From Luteolibacter arcticus (lineage in GTDB: Bacteria; Verrucomicrobiota; Verrucomicrobiia; Verrucomicrobiales; Akkermansiaceae): 42,453 bases of DNA. Position 1 is the first letter of the stretch. Every line of letters starts with the position of its first letter. A program made the translations under genes and the position numbers. The notes under the pieces were generated by a model. It did no database searches. It saw only the letters and a program-made list of their open reading frames with translations, and was not told the DNA's origin. Positions 24,247-32,687 of the stretch are shown one piece after another. Location of the stretch: positions 1 to 42,453 of the forward strand of contig NZ_JAPDDT010000029.1 in NCBI RefSeq assembly GCF_025950235.1, read 5' to 3'.

Positions 24247-24956
24247 TGGATCCGCTCAAGACAGCGATATGCATTCATGCGCAAAGCGCCGATTTGAAAT
24301 TTCTTAATCGTGTTAGGAATCGGATCGAAAAGGTTCTTCGATCTCAGGTGAGGTCCTTTCGTTTAGATACTCACGAATCGAACTCCTATGCCATGGGTGC
24401 GTTGAAAAGCTCGGTGGAAGGCGTTGTTGTTATCATGGCTCACGGTGGCGCTGACTATCTTCGTGGTGGTGAGTATAGTAATAGGGAAACGGGGCAGTCT
24501 TACGAAGTTGAGAGATTTATAAAAAGAGATCAGATGGATGTGCTCAGTGGCAAGGTCATATTCTGCATGAGCTGTGACTCAAACGAGCTGGCTGAGGCTG
24601 CTCTCGAAGCCGGCGCGATTGCTTTTGTTGGATTTGATGAGATTCCTTTCGATCGCTTTGATGCGGCTGGAGAGGCTATCGGAGGTCATGTTCTGGTGAA
24701 GCACTGTCAGGAGAAGTTGATTGCACCGGCCATCATTGCTGCACTCGAGCGCTTTTTTTCGGGACGGGCTACACTGGATGAGGCTGTGGAATTTCTTAAG
24801 TTGTGGATCGCCAAGAGTGCTGTGGCTTACGTAAGAAAATACACGAAGGTAAAGGAAAGGCGTGAGGTGGCTGCGCTGTTCCTCAAGGTGAGGAGCGGAA
24901 TCCGGTATCACGGTCCGCTGGGAATCCGCTTTCAGTTGGAGCCGACTGAGGAATGA
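24246..24956 (+). CDS. Small caspase/CHAT-like protein (effector candidate)
   Basis: The protein has 236 residues. The pattern is that of the caspase-hemoglobinase fold: a strand VVVIMAHGG with H67, then VIFCMSCDSNELAEAALEAG with C110 (C107 is also near), followed by the strand IAFVGFDE. In CHAT and C25-type peptidases the His is followed by Gly and the Cys sits in 'xACxSG' after a hydrophobic strand; here C110-D-S fits. The C-terminal helices (ERFFSGRATLDEAVEFLKLW) are typical of the fold's end. No signal peptide. It is last in the operon and has no repeats or TPRs, so it would depend on its partners for activation. Substrate unknown. Confidence 0.7.
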   Translation: MDPLKTAICIHAQSADLKFLNRVRNRIEKVLRSQVRSFRLDTHESNSYAMGALKSSVEGVVVIMAHGGADYLRGGEYSNRETGQSYEVERFIKRDQMDVLSGKVIFCMSCDSNELAEAALEAGAIAFVGFDEIPFDRFDAAGEAIGGHVLVKHCQEKLIAPAIIAALERFFSGRATLDEAVEFLKLWIAKSAVAYVRKYTKVKERREVAALFLKVRSGIRYHGPLGIRFQLEPTEE

Positions 24957-25148
24957 GGTCTAGGTCTCGGCGAGGAGGTGGATGAGGGAGGCGGGGGATT
25001 GGGCGGCGGTTTGGAGGAGGCCGCGGCGGTGGAGGGTGAAGAGGATGGCGCAGGAGCGGGCCTGGCAATTGAGGGAGCGGGCGGGATTGAACTCGCGGTG
25101 GATTGTTGGTTCGCGGGGTTTCCGCGGATGATATCTTGGGGTGAGGAG
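24957..25148 (-). pseudogene. Possible gene remnant
   Basis: On the minus strand from about 25130 down to a TAG at 24960 one frame reads with strongly C-ending codons and gives FNPARSLNCQARSCAILFTL and onward to LIHLLAE. It has no start and merges at its upstream end with a dispersed repeat. It could be the 3' end of a gene cut off when the operon to its left was inserted. I do not recognise the protein. Confidence 0.25.
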
Positions 25149-25190
25149 GCCGGTCTGTCCAAAGCGACAGTAAGGTCGCTGCTCCTTATG
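25149..25190. repeat. Dispersed repeat family B, copy 1
   Basis: The 40-base word starting GCCGGTCTGTCCAAAGCGAC occurs here, at 36603-36645 and at 42342-42380, nearly identical. It contains a small hairpin AGCGAC-N6-GTCGCT. It lies between the end of the operon region and the phosphatase gene. This same sequence produces short open frames that are not genes. Confidence 0.8.
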
Positions 25191-25337
25191 GCTGGTCCCG
25201 GGGGCGGGAAGTGAGGGGGCGCAGGATTGTTAGGAAAAAGTGGCTCCCGGGGCGACGTAGGGTGTGGTAGTGAATCGGAGCGGCTCGGGTTGAATTGGAT
25301 CGGCTTGGGTCGCATCGATCGTCAGCGACAGAAACTC

Positions 25338-26456
25338 ATGAAGCGGCATTCCCATAGTCACACGGACTCTCCCTCCCTTTCTCACTCTCACTCTGATGCT
25401 CCGACTTCCGCGGACGTGCCGATGACGCGGCGGGAGGCGTTGAGGAGGACGACGCTGCTGTTTAGCTCGAGCTTTTTGGCGGGTGGACTGGCGGGGCGGT
25501 TGGGGGCGAAGGAGGCGGTGGCGGCTGCGGATGTGGGCGTGGCGATTCCGGGTGGGGCGCCGCAGGTGCGGTTCGCGCCGGGCGGGATCGATCTGCTGGC
25601 GGTGGGGGATTACGGGACGAACAATGACAAGCAGCGGGAGGTGGCGAGGGCGATGGCGGGCTTCACGAAGGCGCTGGGCAGTCCGCTGTCGTGCGTGCTG
25701 GCGCTGGGGGATAATTTCTACGGGCACTTCATGCCGGAGCAGTTCGGGGCGCGGTTTTCGGGGATGTATCCGCAGAAGGATTTCGATTGCCCGTTTTACG
25801 CGCTGTTAGGGAATCACGATTACGGTCCGCAGTACGATTCGAAGCAGGGGCGGACGAAGGCGGACTACCAGCTTGCGCGGTCGCGGGAGAATCCGGGGTC
25901 GCGGTGGAAGATGCCGGGGAAGTGGTATGCCTTCGAGCTGGCGGGTGCGAACAAGCGGCCGCTGGTGAAGGTGATCTATCTGGATGGAAACAATTTCGAG
26001 GGGGCGCTGACGCCGCAAGAGAAGCTGGCGCAGAAGCGCTGGCTGGAGGCGGAGATGGCGAAGCCGACGCAGGCGAAGTGGCTGTGGATGGTATCGCACT
26101 ATCCGATTTTTTCGGAGACGAAGGATCGCGGGGATGCGGCGGGCGCGAAGCTATTGGCGCAGTGGGAGCCGTATCTGCGGGACAAGCGGGTGTCGCTGTA
26201 TCTGTCGGGGCACGATCATAATTTGCAGCACTTGCGGGTGGATGGGTTTTCGCCGGACTTCGTGGTGTCGGGCGGCGGCGGGGCTAGCCGCTATGAGGTG
26301 ATCGGGAAGGAGCGCGGGTTCTCGATGCAGACGCGGGGCTTCAATCACATCCACGTGACGGAGGAGAAGATGACGGTGCAATTCATCAATCCGGAGGGGA
26401 AGAGGATCCACGGGTACGAGCGGGATGTGTCGGGTAAGGTGAAGGTGGTGGGGTGA
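25338..26456 (+). CDS. Tat-exported metallophosphatase (acid-phosphatase type)
   Basis: The protein has about 372 residues. A twin-arginine signal (TRREALRRTTLLFSSSF) follows a His/Ser-rich leader; ATG 25422 would give a shorter signal and is an alternative start. Metal-binding motifs of calcineurin-like phosphatases are present in order: GDYG, GDNFY, GNHDYG, then VSHYPIF and SGHDHNLQH. Family knowledge: such proteins cleave phosphate esters with two metal ions, outside the cytoplasm. The protein ends KVKVVG just before a short tandem array. No operon partner. Confidence 0.88.
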   Translation: MKRHSHSHTDSPSLSHSHSDAPTSADVPMTRREALRRTTLLFSSSFLAGGLAGRLGAKEAVAAADVGVAIPGGAPQVRFAPGGIDLLAVGDYGTNNDKQREVARAMAGFTKALGSPLSCVLALGDNFYGHFMPEQFGARFSGMYPQKDFDCPFYALLGNHDYGPQYDSKQGRTKADYQLARSRENPGSRWKMPGKWYAFELAGANKRPLVKVIYLDGNNFEGALTPQEKLAQKRWLEAEMAKPTQAKWLWMVSHYPIFSETKDRGDAAGAKLLAQWEPYLRDKRVSLYLSGHDHNLQHLRVDGFSPDFVVSGGGGASRYEVIGKERGFSMQTRGFNHIHVTEEKMTVQFINPEGKRIHGYERDVSGKVKVVG

Positions 26457-26828
26457 GGATTGGAGATTGGGTTATTGGGTTATTGGGAGATTGGGGAGCT
26501 GGGAAAAGTGCCGGGTGATCAGTGATCAGTGATCAGTGAAAGGCATCGGGGATGGGGATGGTACAGTGGAACGAACCGCGGAGACGCGGAGACGCGGAGA
26601 CGCAGAGGTCGCAGAGAGAGCGCGGAGGGCGGGGATGGGGAGGTGATTGAACCGCCAAGACGCGAAGGACGCCAAGTCTGGAAACTGGATGTCTTCTCTT
26701 GCTTCCTCTTGGCTTGGCGATCTTGGCGTCTTGGCGGTGAATCGCTTTTTCGACAAAGCCAAAGGTGCGGGGAGGGTGAGGCCGGTCTGAAGACCGGCGG
26801 TCCCGGGGCGGGGCGGGGCGCGGGTGGG
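26457..26828. repeat. Tandem GATTGGG array plus family A repeat
   Basis: 26458-26500 has 'gattgggttattggg' units. A full family A copy follows (about 26508-26730), with head 'gtgatcagtgatcagtga', the 'cgcggagacgcggag' tandem and the 'gaaccgccaagacgcgaagg' block. At 26781 the 18-bp palindrome GCCGGTCTGAAGACCGGC recurs. No gene is seen. Confidence 0.8.
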
Positions 26829-27143
26829 TCAGGCTTTTTCGGAGGGCGGGATGTCGGACTCGCTGCGGAGGCCGTTCTCGTCGATGCGGAGGCACCAGCG
26901 GGATCCGCGGCAGCGGAGCCACTCGGGTGAGGGCTCGACGATGCCGGTGGCGATGAGGTCGTCGCGTTCGCCGGCTTCATTCGCATCGGGATCGTAGGCA
27001 GTGACGATCATGCCTTCTCTCAACTCGACGGCTTCGCCGTGCTCGGTCTGGCAGGTGTCGCCATGGGAAAGGCAGAGCAGGTCGCCGAAGTAGCCATTGA
27101 AGTCGGCGTGGAGGCGAGGGGATCTGAGCTGGTATCGGGCCAT
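26829..27143 (-). CDS. Small unknown soluble protein
   Basis: The product has 104 residues and starts MARYQLRSPRLHADFNGYFG. It has two cysteines near LCLSHGDTC, a strand-rich pattern (GMIVTAYDPDANEAGERDDL, ATGIVEPSPEWLRCRGSRW) and an acidic, Ser-rich tail. Bacterial-looking codons and composition support it. The longer frame from 27434 is not protein-like. Function unknown; it stands alone between repeats. Confidence 0.7.
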   Translation of the reverse strand: MARYQLRSPRLHADFNGYFGDLLCLSHGDTCQTEHGEAVELREGMIVTAYDPDANEAGERDDLIATGIVEPSPEWLRCRGSRWCLRIDENGLRSESDIPPSEKA

Positions 27144-27249
27144 CGGTGTTTTCTTTCTCGGCTGGCTGGCGAGGGATTGCCAGACGTTTGAGAGTGAGGC
27201 GGGGCGGCGGTGATTGCGGGGGCGCGGTGTTTCTGTTGGAGTGGGGCGA

Positions 27250-27729
27250 GTGGCTGCGCGTGCTTTCCATCGATCACGGCATTTCTGGCTCGGGGTGCCG
27301 GGGCTGGTGTTCTTGCTGTGGGCGTGGTGGGACTCGGGTGGGTACATGTCCACCGTGGAGTGGAACTGGAATGGAGGAAAGCGGGAGCATCTGGTGTGGG
27401 TGGCGGTGGGAGACGTTACTTGGCAATGCACCACGCATCAGGAGCGCAGCGCCGGGGTCAACTTTTCAACTCGTCGAAACCCGCTCGCTAATTTCGGTGG
27501 GGGGGCGAGGGGACGGCAGTTCGATGTTCCTCCCGCCTTTTCTCGATCACTGGATGACGGCGAGTTCGCTTGGATAGGTGTCGCAGTTGAGGAGGCGCAC
27601 GTGGCGCTGTGGGTGATCGCGGGATCTTATGCGGTGGCGTGGCTGGGGGTGGTCGCCTGGTGGCAGCGGCGGAAGGCGCGGGTGGTGAGACGCCAGCAGC
27701 AGCAACATCCTGCTGAGACGGGAGCATGA
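27250..27729 (+). CDS. Membrane protein with two helices, unknown
   Basis: The product has about 159 residues. Two membrane segments are seen: HFWLGVPGLVFLLWAWW near the start and VALWVIAGSYAVAWLGVVAW near the end, with a Trp-rich region of about 90 residues between and a basic tail. The start is uncertain: GTG 27250 is my choice and TTG 27214 is an alternative. Topology is like the protein at 492-1178: a soluble part between two anchors. Function unknown. Confidence 0.55.
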   Translation: MAARAFHRSRHFWLGVPGLVFLLWAWWDSGGYMSTVEWNWNGGKREHLVWVAVGDVTWQCTTHQERSAGVNFSTRRNPLANFGGGARGRQFDVPPAFSRSLDDGEFAWIGVAVEEAHVALWVIAGSYAVAWLGVVAWWQRRKARVVRRQQQQHPAETGA

Positions 27730-27851
27730 TATGATGCGTCCGTTTTATTGATCGCGGTTGTTCTGGATTTGGGGGTCCGATGATTCGTGTTTTGTGTTGA
27801 CGTGTCTTACTAACATGCATTGCCTGATGTAATCAGTCTGGATCACTCCCC

Positions 27852-28361
27852 ATGTCCTCCAAAAAGAAACCGGCCGGGAAAATTGCGGCCTTGAAAGACG
27901 GCCCGAAGGCTGCCGCCGCCAAGGTCGCGAAGCCTGCCAAGGCGGCGAAAGCTGCCAGGCCTGTCAAGGCCGAGACGCCTGCCGCGGCGGCGAGAACCAA
28001 CAAGGTCGCGAAACCCATTATAGCAACTGTCGGCTTCAAGCCAGACGGGCCGGAGAAACTCGACGATCCGCCACGGGAGGCGATCGTTCCCTTGGTCTGC
28101 AAGCTTCTTCATGCCAAGGCGACGATGTATGGTGCGGCGCCGGACAAGCTGAACAAGCTGGCGATTGAGGACGAGAGACTGGAACTCAAGAAGGAGCTCA
28201 AGCTGAAGGACCCGGTCCGGAGGGGACTGGGAAAGAACTACGGCAAGATCAGCGCGAGCTTCGGGGGGGCGAAGGTGCCTCCCGTTTCCGCGGAGAATGC
28301 GACGACTGTGAAGGACGCCATCCATCTGACCCACGTGGCAGCCAATAGCAAAACTTCATGA
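27852..28361 (+). CDS. Lys/Ala/Pro-rich basic protein
   Basis: The protein has 169 residues. The first 55 are a histone-H1-like tail of Lys, Ala and Pro (KAAAAKVAKPAKAAKAARPV). The rest is a helical part (REAIVPLVCKLLHAKATMYG, LAIEDERLELKKELKLKD). It overlaps the next gene as ATGA (28358-28361), so the two are coupled. A basic tail of this kind can bind DNA or RNA, but coupling to an exported barrel protein is unusual for a nucleoid protein. Function unknown. Confidence 0.7.
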   Translation: MSSKKKPAGKIAALKDGPKAAAAKVAKPAKAAKAARPVKAETPAAAARTNKVAKPIIATVGFKPDGPEKLDDPPREAIVPLVCKLLHAKATMYGAAPDKLNKLAIEDERLELKKELKLKDPVRRGLGKNYGKISASFGGAKVPPVSAENATTVKDAIHLTHVAANSKTS

Positions 28362-29473
28362 GCATGAACATGAGCGTGAACCGGGCCTTGAGTTGCATGG
28401 TGGGATTGGCCTGTGCCGTAATTCCATCGGGCTCGAGAGCGGCGGAAGACAATGCTGCAACGAAGAAGCTGAGGGAGGCCGAGGCGCGGGTGACGAAGGC
28501 TGAGAACGAGCTGAAAGCGGCAAAGGAGGAGTATGACAGGCTCTCGAAGGTGGGAACGGAAGAGGATCCCGACGACAAGCCCACCATGGGAGAGCCGGAG
28601 AAGGACGAGAAGGCGATCACGCGGATCTCGCAGTATCTCACGGAGGAGAAGAAGGTGAAGTTCCAGGTGAGGCAGTCGGTGAGGGATAGCTTGAAGACGG
28701 CGAATCCCGCGACCTTCTCCTTCACGCGAACGAAGGATGGCAAGGATGTCAGGAGCGCGGATCTGGGAGTCTCGTTCGAGCAGGACATCTGCGAGACGGA
28801 CTTCGCCTGGGGGCTGCTGGGCGAGTATCATCATCTGACCAAGTCGCGGACGAAGACGGATGACCGCGGAGTGGACAGCCTCTTCCTCGGCGGGAGCTTG
28901 GACTGGAATGCTTTCTTCATCGGGGAGGAGACGCAGCGGATCCGCGGGACGCTGGCCTACAAGCGGGACAAGATCTATACGGGTGAAGGTCTGATCACTG
29001 ACGTGTCACTCTATCCGGCCCTGCCGCAGTATTGCATCGGGAACGAGTTCACCTTGATCCCGCGAGTGGTGACGGCCGTTGTGGAGCCGGTATTCGGGCT
29101 TCAGTATGAGGAGGGAAATGGTGCAAAGGGATTCCGGGATGGCGACAGGATCTCCGCGAAGGCCTCGCTGAACCTGGGCCTCATCCTGCTGCCGGAGCAC
29201 CTGGGGAACCGGCTGACGCTGGATAACAAGCTGACCTTCTGGGAGCACTTCGATACCTCGGGCGACTATGGCAGATACGATGAGCAGCAGTGGTTCCTGA
29301 ATTCCACGCTGACCTATTGGTTTGATACCCGCAGCTCCAAGAACAAGACCGATATCCTCCAGCCCGATGAGCAGCACATCGGCCTGAGCGCCGGCTTGAA
29401 ATGGGGCGACAATCCCGAGGAAGGACAACAGGATACTGATACGATGACGCTGGGGATCTCCGTGAAGTACTGA
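28358..29473 (+). CDS. Outer-membrane beta-barrel-like protein
   Basis: The protein has 371 residues. A signal peptide (MSMNMSVNRALSCMVGLACA, up to about residue 28) is followed by a coiled coil (KKLREAEARVTKAENELKAA, about 35-65), an acidic linker, and a long strand-rich region with alternating polar and hydrophobic residues ending in ISVKY, with an aromatic last residue as in outer-membrane barrels. A cleaved product should sit in the outer membrane with its N-terminal coil in the periplasm. It is coupled to the basic protein before it and is 130 bases from the MBL-caspase gene. Function unknown. Confidence 0.7.
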   Translation: MSMNMSVNRALSCMVGLACAVIPSGSRAAEDNAATKKLREAEARVTKAENELKAAKEEYDRLSKVGTEEDPDDKPTMGEPEKDEKAITRISQYLTEEKKVKFQVRQSVRDSLKTANPATFSFTRTKDGKDVRSADLGVSFEQDICETDFAWGLLGEYHHLTKSRTKTDDRGVDSLFLGGSLDWNAFFIGEETQRIRGTLAYKRDKIYTGEGLITDVSLYPALPQYCIGNEFTLIPRVVTAVVEPVFGLQYEEGNGAKGFRDGDRISAKASLNLGLILLPEHLGNRLTLDNKLTFWEHFDTSGDYGRYDEQQWFLNSTLTYWFDTRSSKNKTDILQPDEQHIGLSAGLKWGDNPEEGQQDTDTMTLGISVKY

Positions 29474-29487
29474 CCTGCGGGAAAGCA

Positions 29488-29550
29488 ATGCCATCCAATC
29501 CAATTCAATCCAATCCAATTCAATTCGATTCGATTCGATTCAATCCATCC
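29488..29550. repeat. Tandem array of AATCC/AATTC pentamers
   Basis: A run of 'aatccaattc'- and 'gattc'-type pentamers, about ten in a row, lies between the barrel gene and the MBL-caspase gene. It is one of several post-gene microsatellites in this window. Confidence 0.75.
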
Positions 29551-29603
29551 AGAGCGACGGCGGGAAATCCGTCGCGCCGCTTGATTCCCTCCCTTTCTGA
29601 TCT

Positions 29604-32285
29604 ATGAGCATGGAATTTTTCTTTTTGGACGTGGGTCCCGAGGAGTACGGGGACTGCATCCTGTGCCGGAAGGACGGCGAGCTGATCCTCATCGATGGCG
29701 GGCATCCGCGGGACTGGGAGTCACGGCAAGATGGAGCGCGCCCCGCGCTGCAGGACCAGATGGCAAAGGCGCTGGAGACGGAGCCGCCCTTTCACCTGAA
29801 GCTGCTGGTGGTGACGCATGCTCACAAGGATCATATCGGCTGCCTGCCGAGGCTGGTGAAGGACGAGATCCTGACCGCGGAGTGGGCGCTGGTGGCGGAT
29901 GAGAAATACGGCTGGGGCCGCCATCGGGATACCGACGGAGCGCGCGATGGGGATGATCTGCCGGAGGGAGTGCGGGCGGTGCTGGCTGCGCTGCGGGAGG
30001 ATACGGTGCCGGATCTCTCGGATCCCGCCGCGGTAGCCAGATTCCTGGCAGATGCGGTGCTGCAGGAGGACGAGTATGGCGAGATGCTGGAGAAGCTGAA
30101 GGATGACGGGACCCGCATGGTGAGGTACGGCAGGAGTCGTACTACGGAGCTGCTCGAGGCATTCAGCCACTGGGAGTTGGCCATTCTGGGACCGTCGAAG
30201 GGGCATCTGGTGGCCTGTGCGGATGCGGTTCACAAGTCGCTGTCGGATGCGGCGGCGGCGATCCGGGGGCGGGTGGAGGTGGCGGGATTCACGGATGCGG
30301 AGGCTTCGCGGGTGGATCTCTATCGCTGGCTGGTGAGCCAGGAGCCGCTGGCGGATGGGGTGAGCCTGATGGACGCGTCGAAGTCGCGGCCCGGCCACGC
30401 TCTGAACAACCAGAGCATTATTCTGTCCTTCGGCGGCGCGGGCGAGCGGGTGCTACTGGCCGGAGACATGCAATTCATCAAGCCGGGCATGCGGGCGATC
30501 AATGAGGACATGGCGGTGCTGCGGGAGAAGGTGAAAAACCACGGCAAGTATGTGCTGATCAAAACCTGCCACCACACGAGCGACAACGGAGTGGATCTGC
30601 CGTGGCTGAGGGACATGGGGTGGGATGCGCTGGTGATCCACAGCGGCGGCGAGAAGGACGATCATCCTCACGCGGGACGCCTGCGGGAGCTGAGCGATCG
30701 AGCGGCGGAGGTGCCGGACAAGTGGCTGCGCAATGACCGCAACGGGATGATCACCTGCGTGGTCGCGAATGGTGAAGTGACTGCCCACGGGGAACGCGGT
30801 TACTACGATGACTTCACGCCGAACCTGGATCACGATGCTGCGGCTGCTCCGGCAGTGGTGAACCGGCCGGAGACGGAAGCGCCGGTGAGGGTCGTGATTC
30901 CGCAGGGTCCGTCGCCCGGTCCCGGTACGGTGGCAGGCGGCGGCATGGGATTAAGACGCCCGGATCCGCCGCCGGGTGCAACGGGCTTTGTGGAGGTAAA
31001 TGTGAAGGTGCCCCACCAGAAGACGCGGGTGACCGTAACGATCGATGTGGACCCGGAAGCGGATACGGAAGCCTCGAAGACGGAGGCGGCGGTGACCGGG
31101 CAGCCGCGGGATTTTAAGCAGCCCCCCGATCAGCCCGTCGAGACGATGAAGCTGGGCGGGGGGCGGAGTTTCCCGCGCTTGCTGGCGGTGACGGATCGCG
31201 CGCGCCTGGCCGCGAATGTGGGTCAGGAAGCGGCGGACCGTGCGATCCGGATGCTGCAGGGTGCGGGTCTGGATGTCCTGGGAGAACTGCCTTCCACCGG
31301 CAGCGGGTCGCTGCCGGCGAGGGAGGTGGTCCGCCAAGTGCTGGCAGAGGCGGCGGCCACCGGTGCGGACTATGTGGGCGTGCTGCTGGTGGGCGGGCAT
31401 GATGTGGTGCCGCATGTGGTGGTGGATGCGCTGCCAAAGGAGCTGCGAGATCATTTCAAAGCGAATCCCCTGCCTCTCTCCCAGCAGGATCAGGATGACT
31501 TCATCGTCTGGAGTGATCATCCGTATGGCGATGTGGATGGGGCGGGTGCCAACGAGGTGCCGGTGAGCCGGGTGCCGGACGGGCATTCGGCGGATCTGCT
31601 GCTGGCCGCCCTGAGCGCGCCCGAGCGACCCGCGCCGGCGGCCGGGACCTTCGGGCTTCGGAATTTGAACAGGCCCTTCGCCGAGGGGGTCTTCAAGAAG
31701 GTGGGGGAGGGGACCTGCCTGACCTCCGCCACGACCGGGCCGGGCAGTGTGCCGGTCGAGTCCGTGGATGCGGGCCGGATCTACCTGATGCTTCACGGTG
31801 CATTTGAAGACGCCTCGGTTTTCTGGGGCGAGGAGTCGGAGGAGGACGACAGCCAGATCCCGGCATTCGACCTGCGATGTCTGCCGGAGCGGTGCGCAGG
31901 TGCGGTGGTCTTCACCGGTTGCTGTTGGGGCGCGCTCACGCTGGATCGTCCCGCCGCGTGGTCCGCCTTGCCGGGGCCGGCCAAGGTGCGGTCCAGCGAG
32001 GATTCGCTGGCGCTGGCATTCCTACGGCGCGGGGCTCGGGCATACATCGGCTGCACGGGGGTGCACTATTCACCGGATGCGGAGCCTTATGGGTTCTTGG
32101 GCGGACCGATGCATTCGGCCTTCTGGGAGGCCATGAATGAAGCACGGATGTGGCCTGCGCTGGCCCTGCACCAGGCGCGGCTCCTCTACCTGAATGGGCT
32201 GCCGCACGGGAAGACGGAACTCTCCTTCCAGGCGGCGGAGTACAAGACCTTTCACCAGTTCACTTGCCTGGGGCTGGGCTGGTAA
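29604..32285 (+). CDS. Metallo-beta-lactamase / caspase-like fusion protein
   Basis: The protein has 893 residues. N-terminal MBL fold: ILIDGGHP, then the metal motif THAHKDHIG with H72, H74, D76 and H77, later LLAGDMQF and CHHTSDNG, as in ComEC/Rec2-type hydrolases. A linker rich in Pro and charged residues lies near 430-520. The C-terminal third has the strand pattern of a caspase-like (C25 or CHAT) peptidase: LMLHG with H731, then VVFTGCCWGA with C773/C774, then LAFLRRGARAYIGCTG. So a hydrolase and a protease-like domain are joined. No signal peptide or membrane helix. Upstream are an unknown basic protein and barrel protein; downstream a small gene pair. Confidence 0.82.
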   Translation: MSMEFFFLDVGPEEYGDCILCRKDGELILIDGGHPRDWESRQDGARPALQDQMAKALETEPPFHLKLLVVTHAHKDHIGCLPRLVKDEILTAEWALVADEKYGWGRHRDTDGARDGDDLPEGVRAVLAALREDTVPDLSDPAAVARFLADAVLQEDEYGEMLEKLKDDGTRMVRYGRSRTTELLEAFSHWELAILGPSKGHLVACADAVHKSLSDAAAAIRGRVEVAGFTDAEASRVDLYRWLVSQEPLADGVSLMDASKSRPGHALNNQSIILSFGGAGERVLLAGDMQFIKPGMRAINEDMAVLREKVKNHGKYVLIKTCHHTSDNGVDLPWLRDMGWDALVIHSGGEKDDHPHAGRLRELSDRAAEVPDKWLRNDRNGMITCVVANGEVTAHGERGYYDDFTPNLDHDAAAAPAVVNRPETEAPVRVVIPQGPSPGPGTVAGGGMGLRRPDPPPGATGFVEVNVKVPHQKTRVTVTIDVDPEADTEASKTEAAVTGQPRDFKQPPDQPVETMKLGGGRSFPRLLAVTDRARLAANVGQEAADRAIRMLQGAGLDVLGELPSTGSGSLPAREVVRQVLAEAAATGADYVGVLLVGGHDVVPHVVVDALPKELRDHFKANPLPLSQQDQDDFIVWSDHPYGDVDGAGANEVPVSRVPDGHSADLLLAALSAPERPAPAAGTFGLRNLNRPFAEGVFKKVGEGTCLTSATTGPGSVPVESVDAGRIYLMLHGAFEDASVFWGEESEEDDSQIPAFDLRCLPERCAGAVVFTGCCWGALTLDRPAAWSALPGPAKVRSSEDSLALAFLRRGARAYIGCTGVHYSPDAEPYGFLGGPMHSAFWEAMNEARMWPALALHQARLLYLNGLPHGKTELSFQAAEYKTFHQFTCLGLGW

Positions 32286-32387
32286 ACCCCCTTGCAATGC
32301 CACCCCGGATCACGGAGAGTATGTCAACAGGTGTCTGAGGGCGGATTGCCCGTCAGCCTATGGAATCAACCTTTTTTATCGCAAGCC

Positions 32388-32687
32388 ATGTCCCCGGAAA
32401 AAGCCCGCGAATTGGTCGCCAAGGAGCTCCCGCACTACACCGTGGCGGAAGGTGGCACGGCGCCGCTGCGTGATGCTGCGGCACCAAAGCCGGTGATCGA
32501 GGTCATCAGTCCGAGCCTGAAGGCGCTGAAGCAACGGTATTTCTCGGACAACGCACCGATGGTCCCGCGGGTGGTGCCGGACGCCCCGGACTCCGGGATC
32601 GTGGTGGTGAAGCCCGCCGCGGGGAAGAAGGGCTCGCCTCAGGCGGTGATCTTCAGCAAGGGGAAGATCATCGGGCGGCAAGGGTGA
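32388..32687 (+). CDS. Small protein behind the MBL-caspase gene
   Basis: The product has 99 residues, starting MSPEKARELVAKELPHYTVA. It is soluble, rich in Val, Pro and Lys, and ends KIIGRQG. The stop overlaps the next start as GTGA (32684-32687). I start at ATG 32388; in-frame codons back to 32292 are not protein-like. Its place suggests a regulator or partner of the MBL-caspase protein, but there is no recognised motif. Confidence 0.65.
   Translation: MSPEKARELVAKELPHYTVAEGGTAPLRDAAAPKPVIEVISPSLKALKQRYFSDNAPMVPRVVPDAPDSGIVVVKPAAGKKGSPQAVIFSKGKIIGRQG

Noticed and set aside
20089..24956. Classic restriction-modification system
   Set aside because: No nuclease motif (PD-ExK, HNH, GIY-YIG) is seen in the three genes after the methyltransferase.
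26533..26986. Minus-strand frames ending in 'PIPDAFH'-like peptides, also at 12-224, 35400-35732, 39104-39490 and 41697-42063
   Set aside because: The same peptides recur because the family A repeat recurs; they are not homologous genes.
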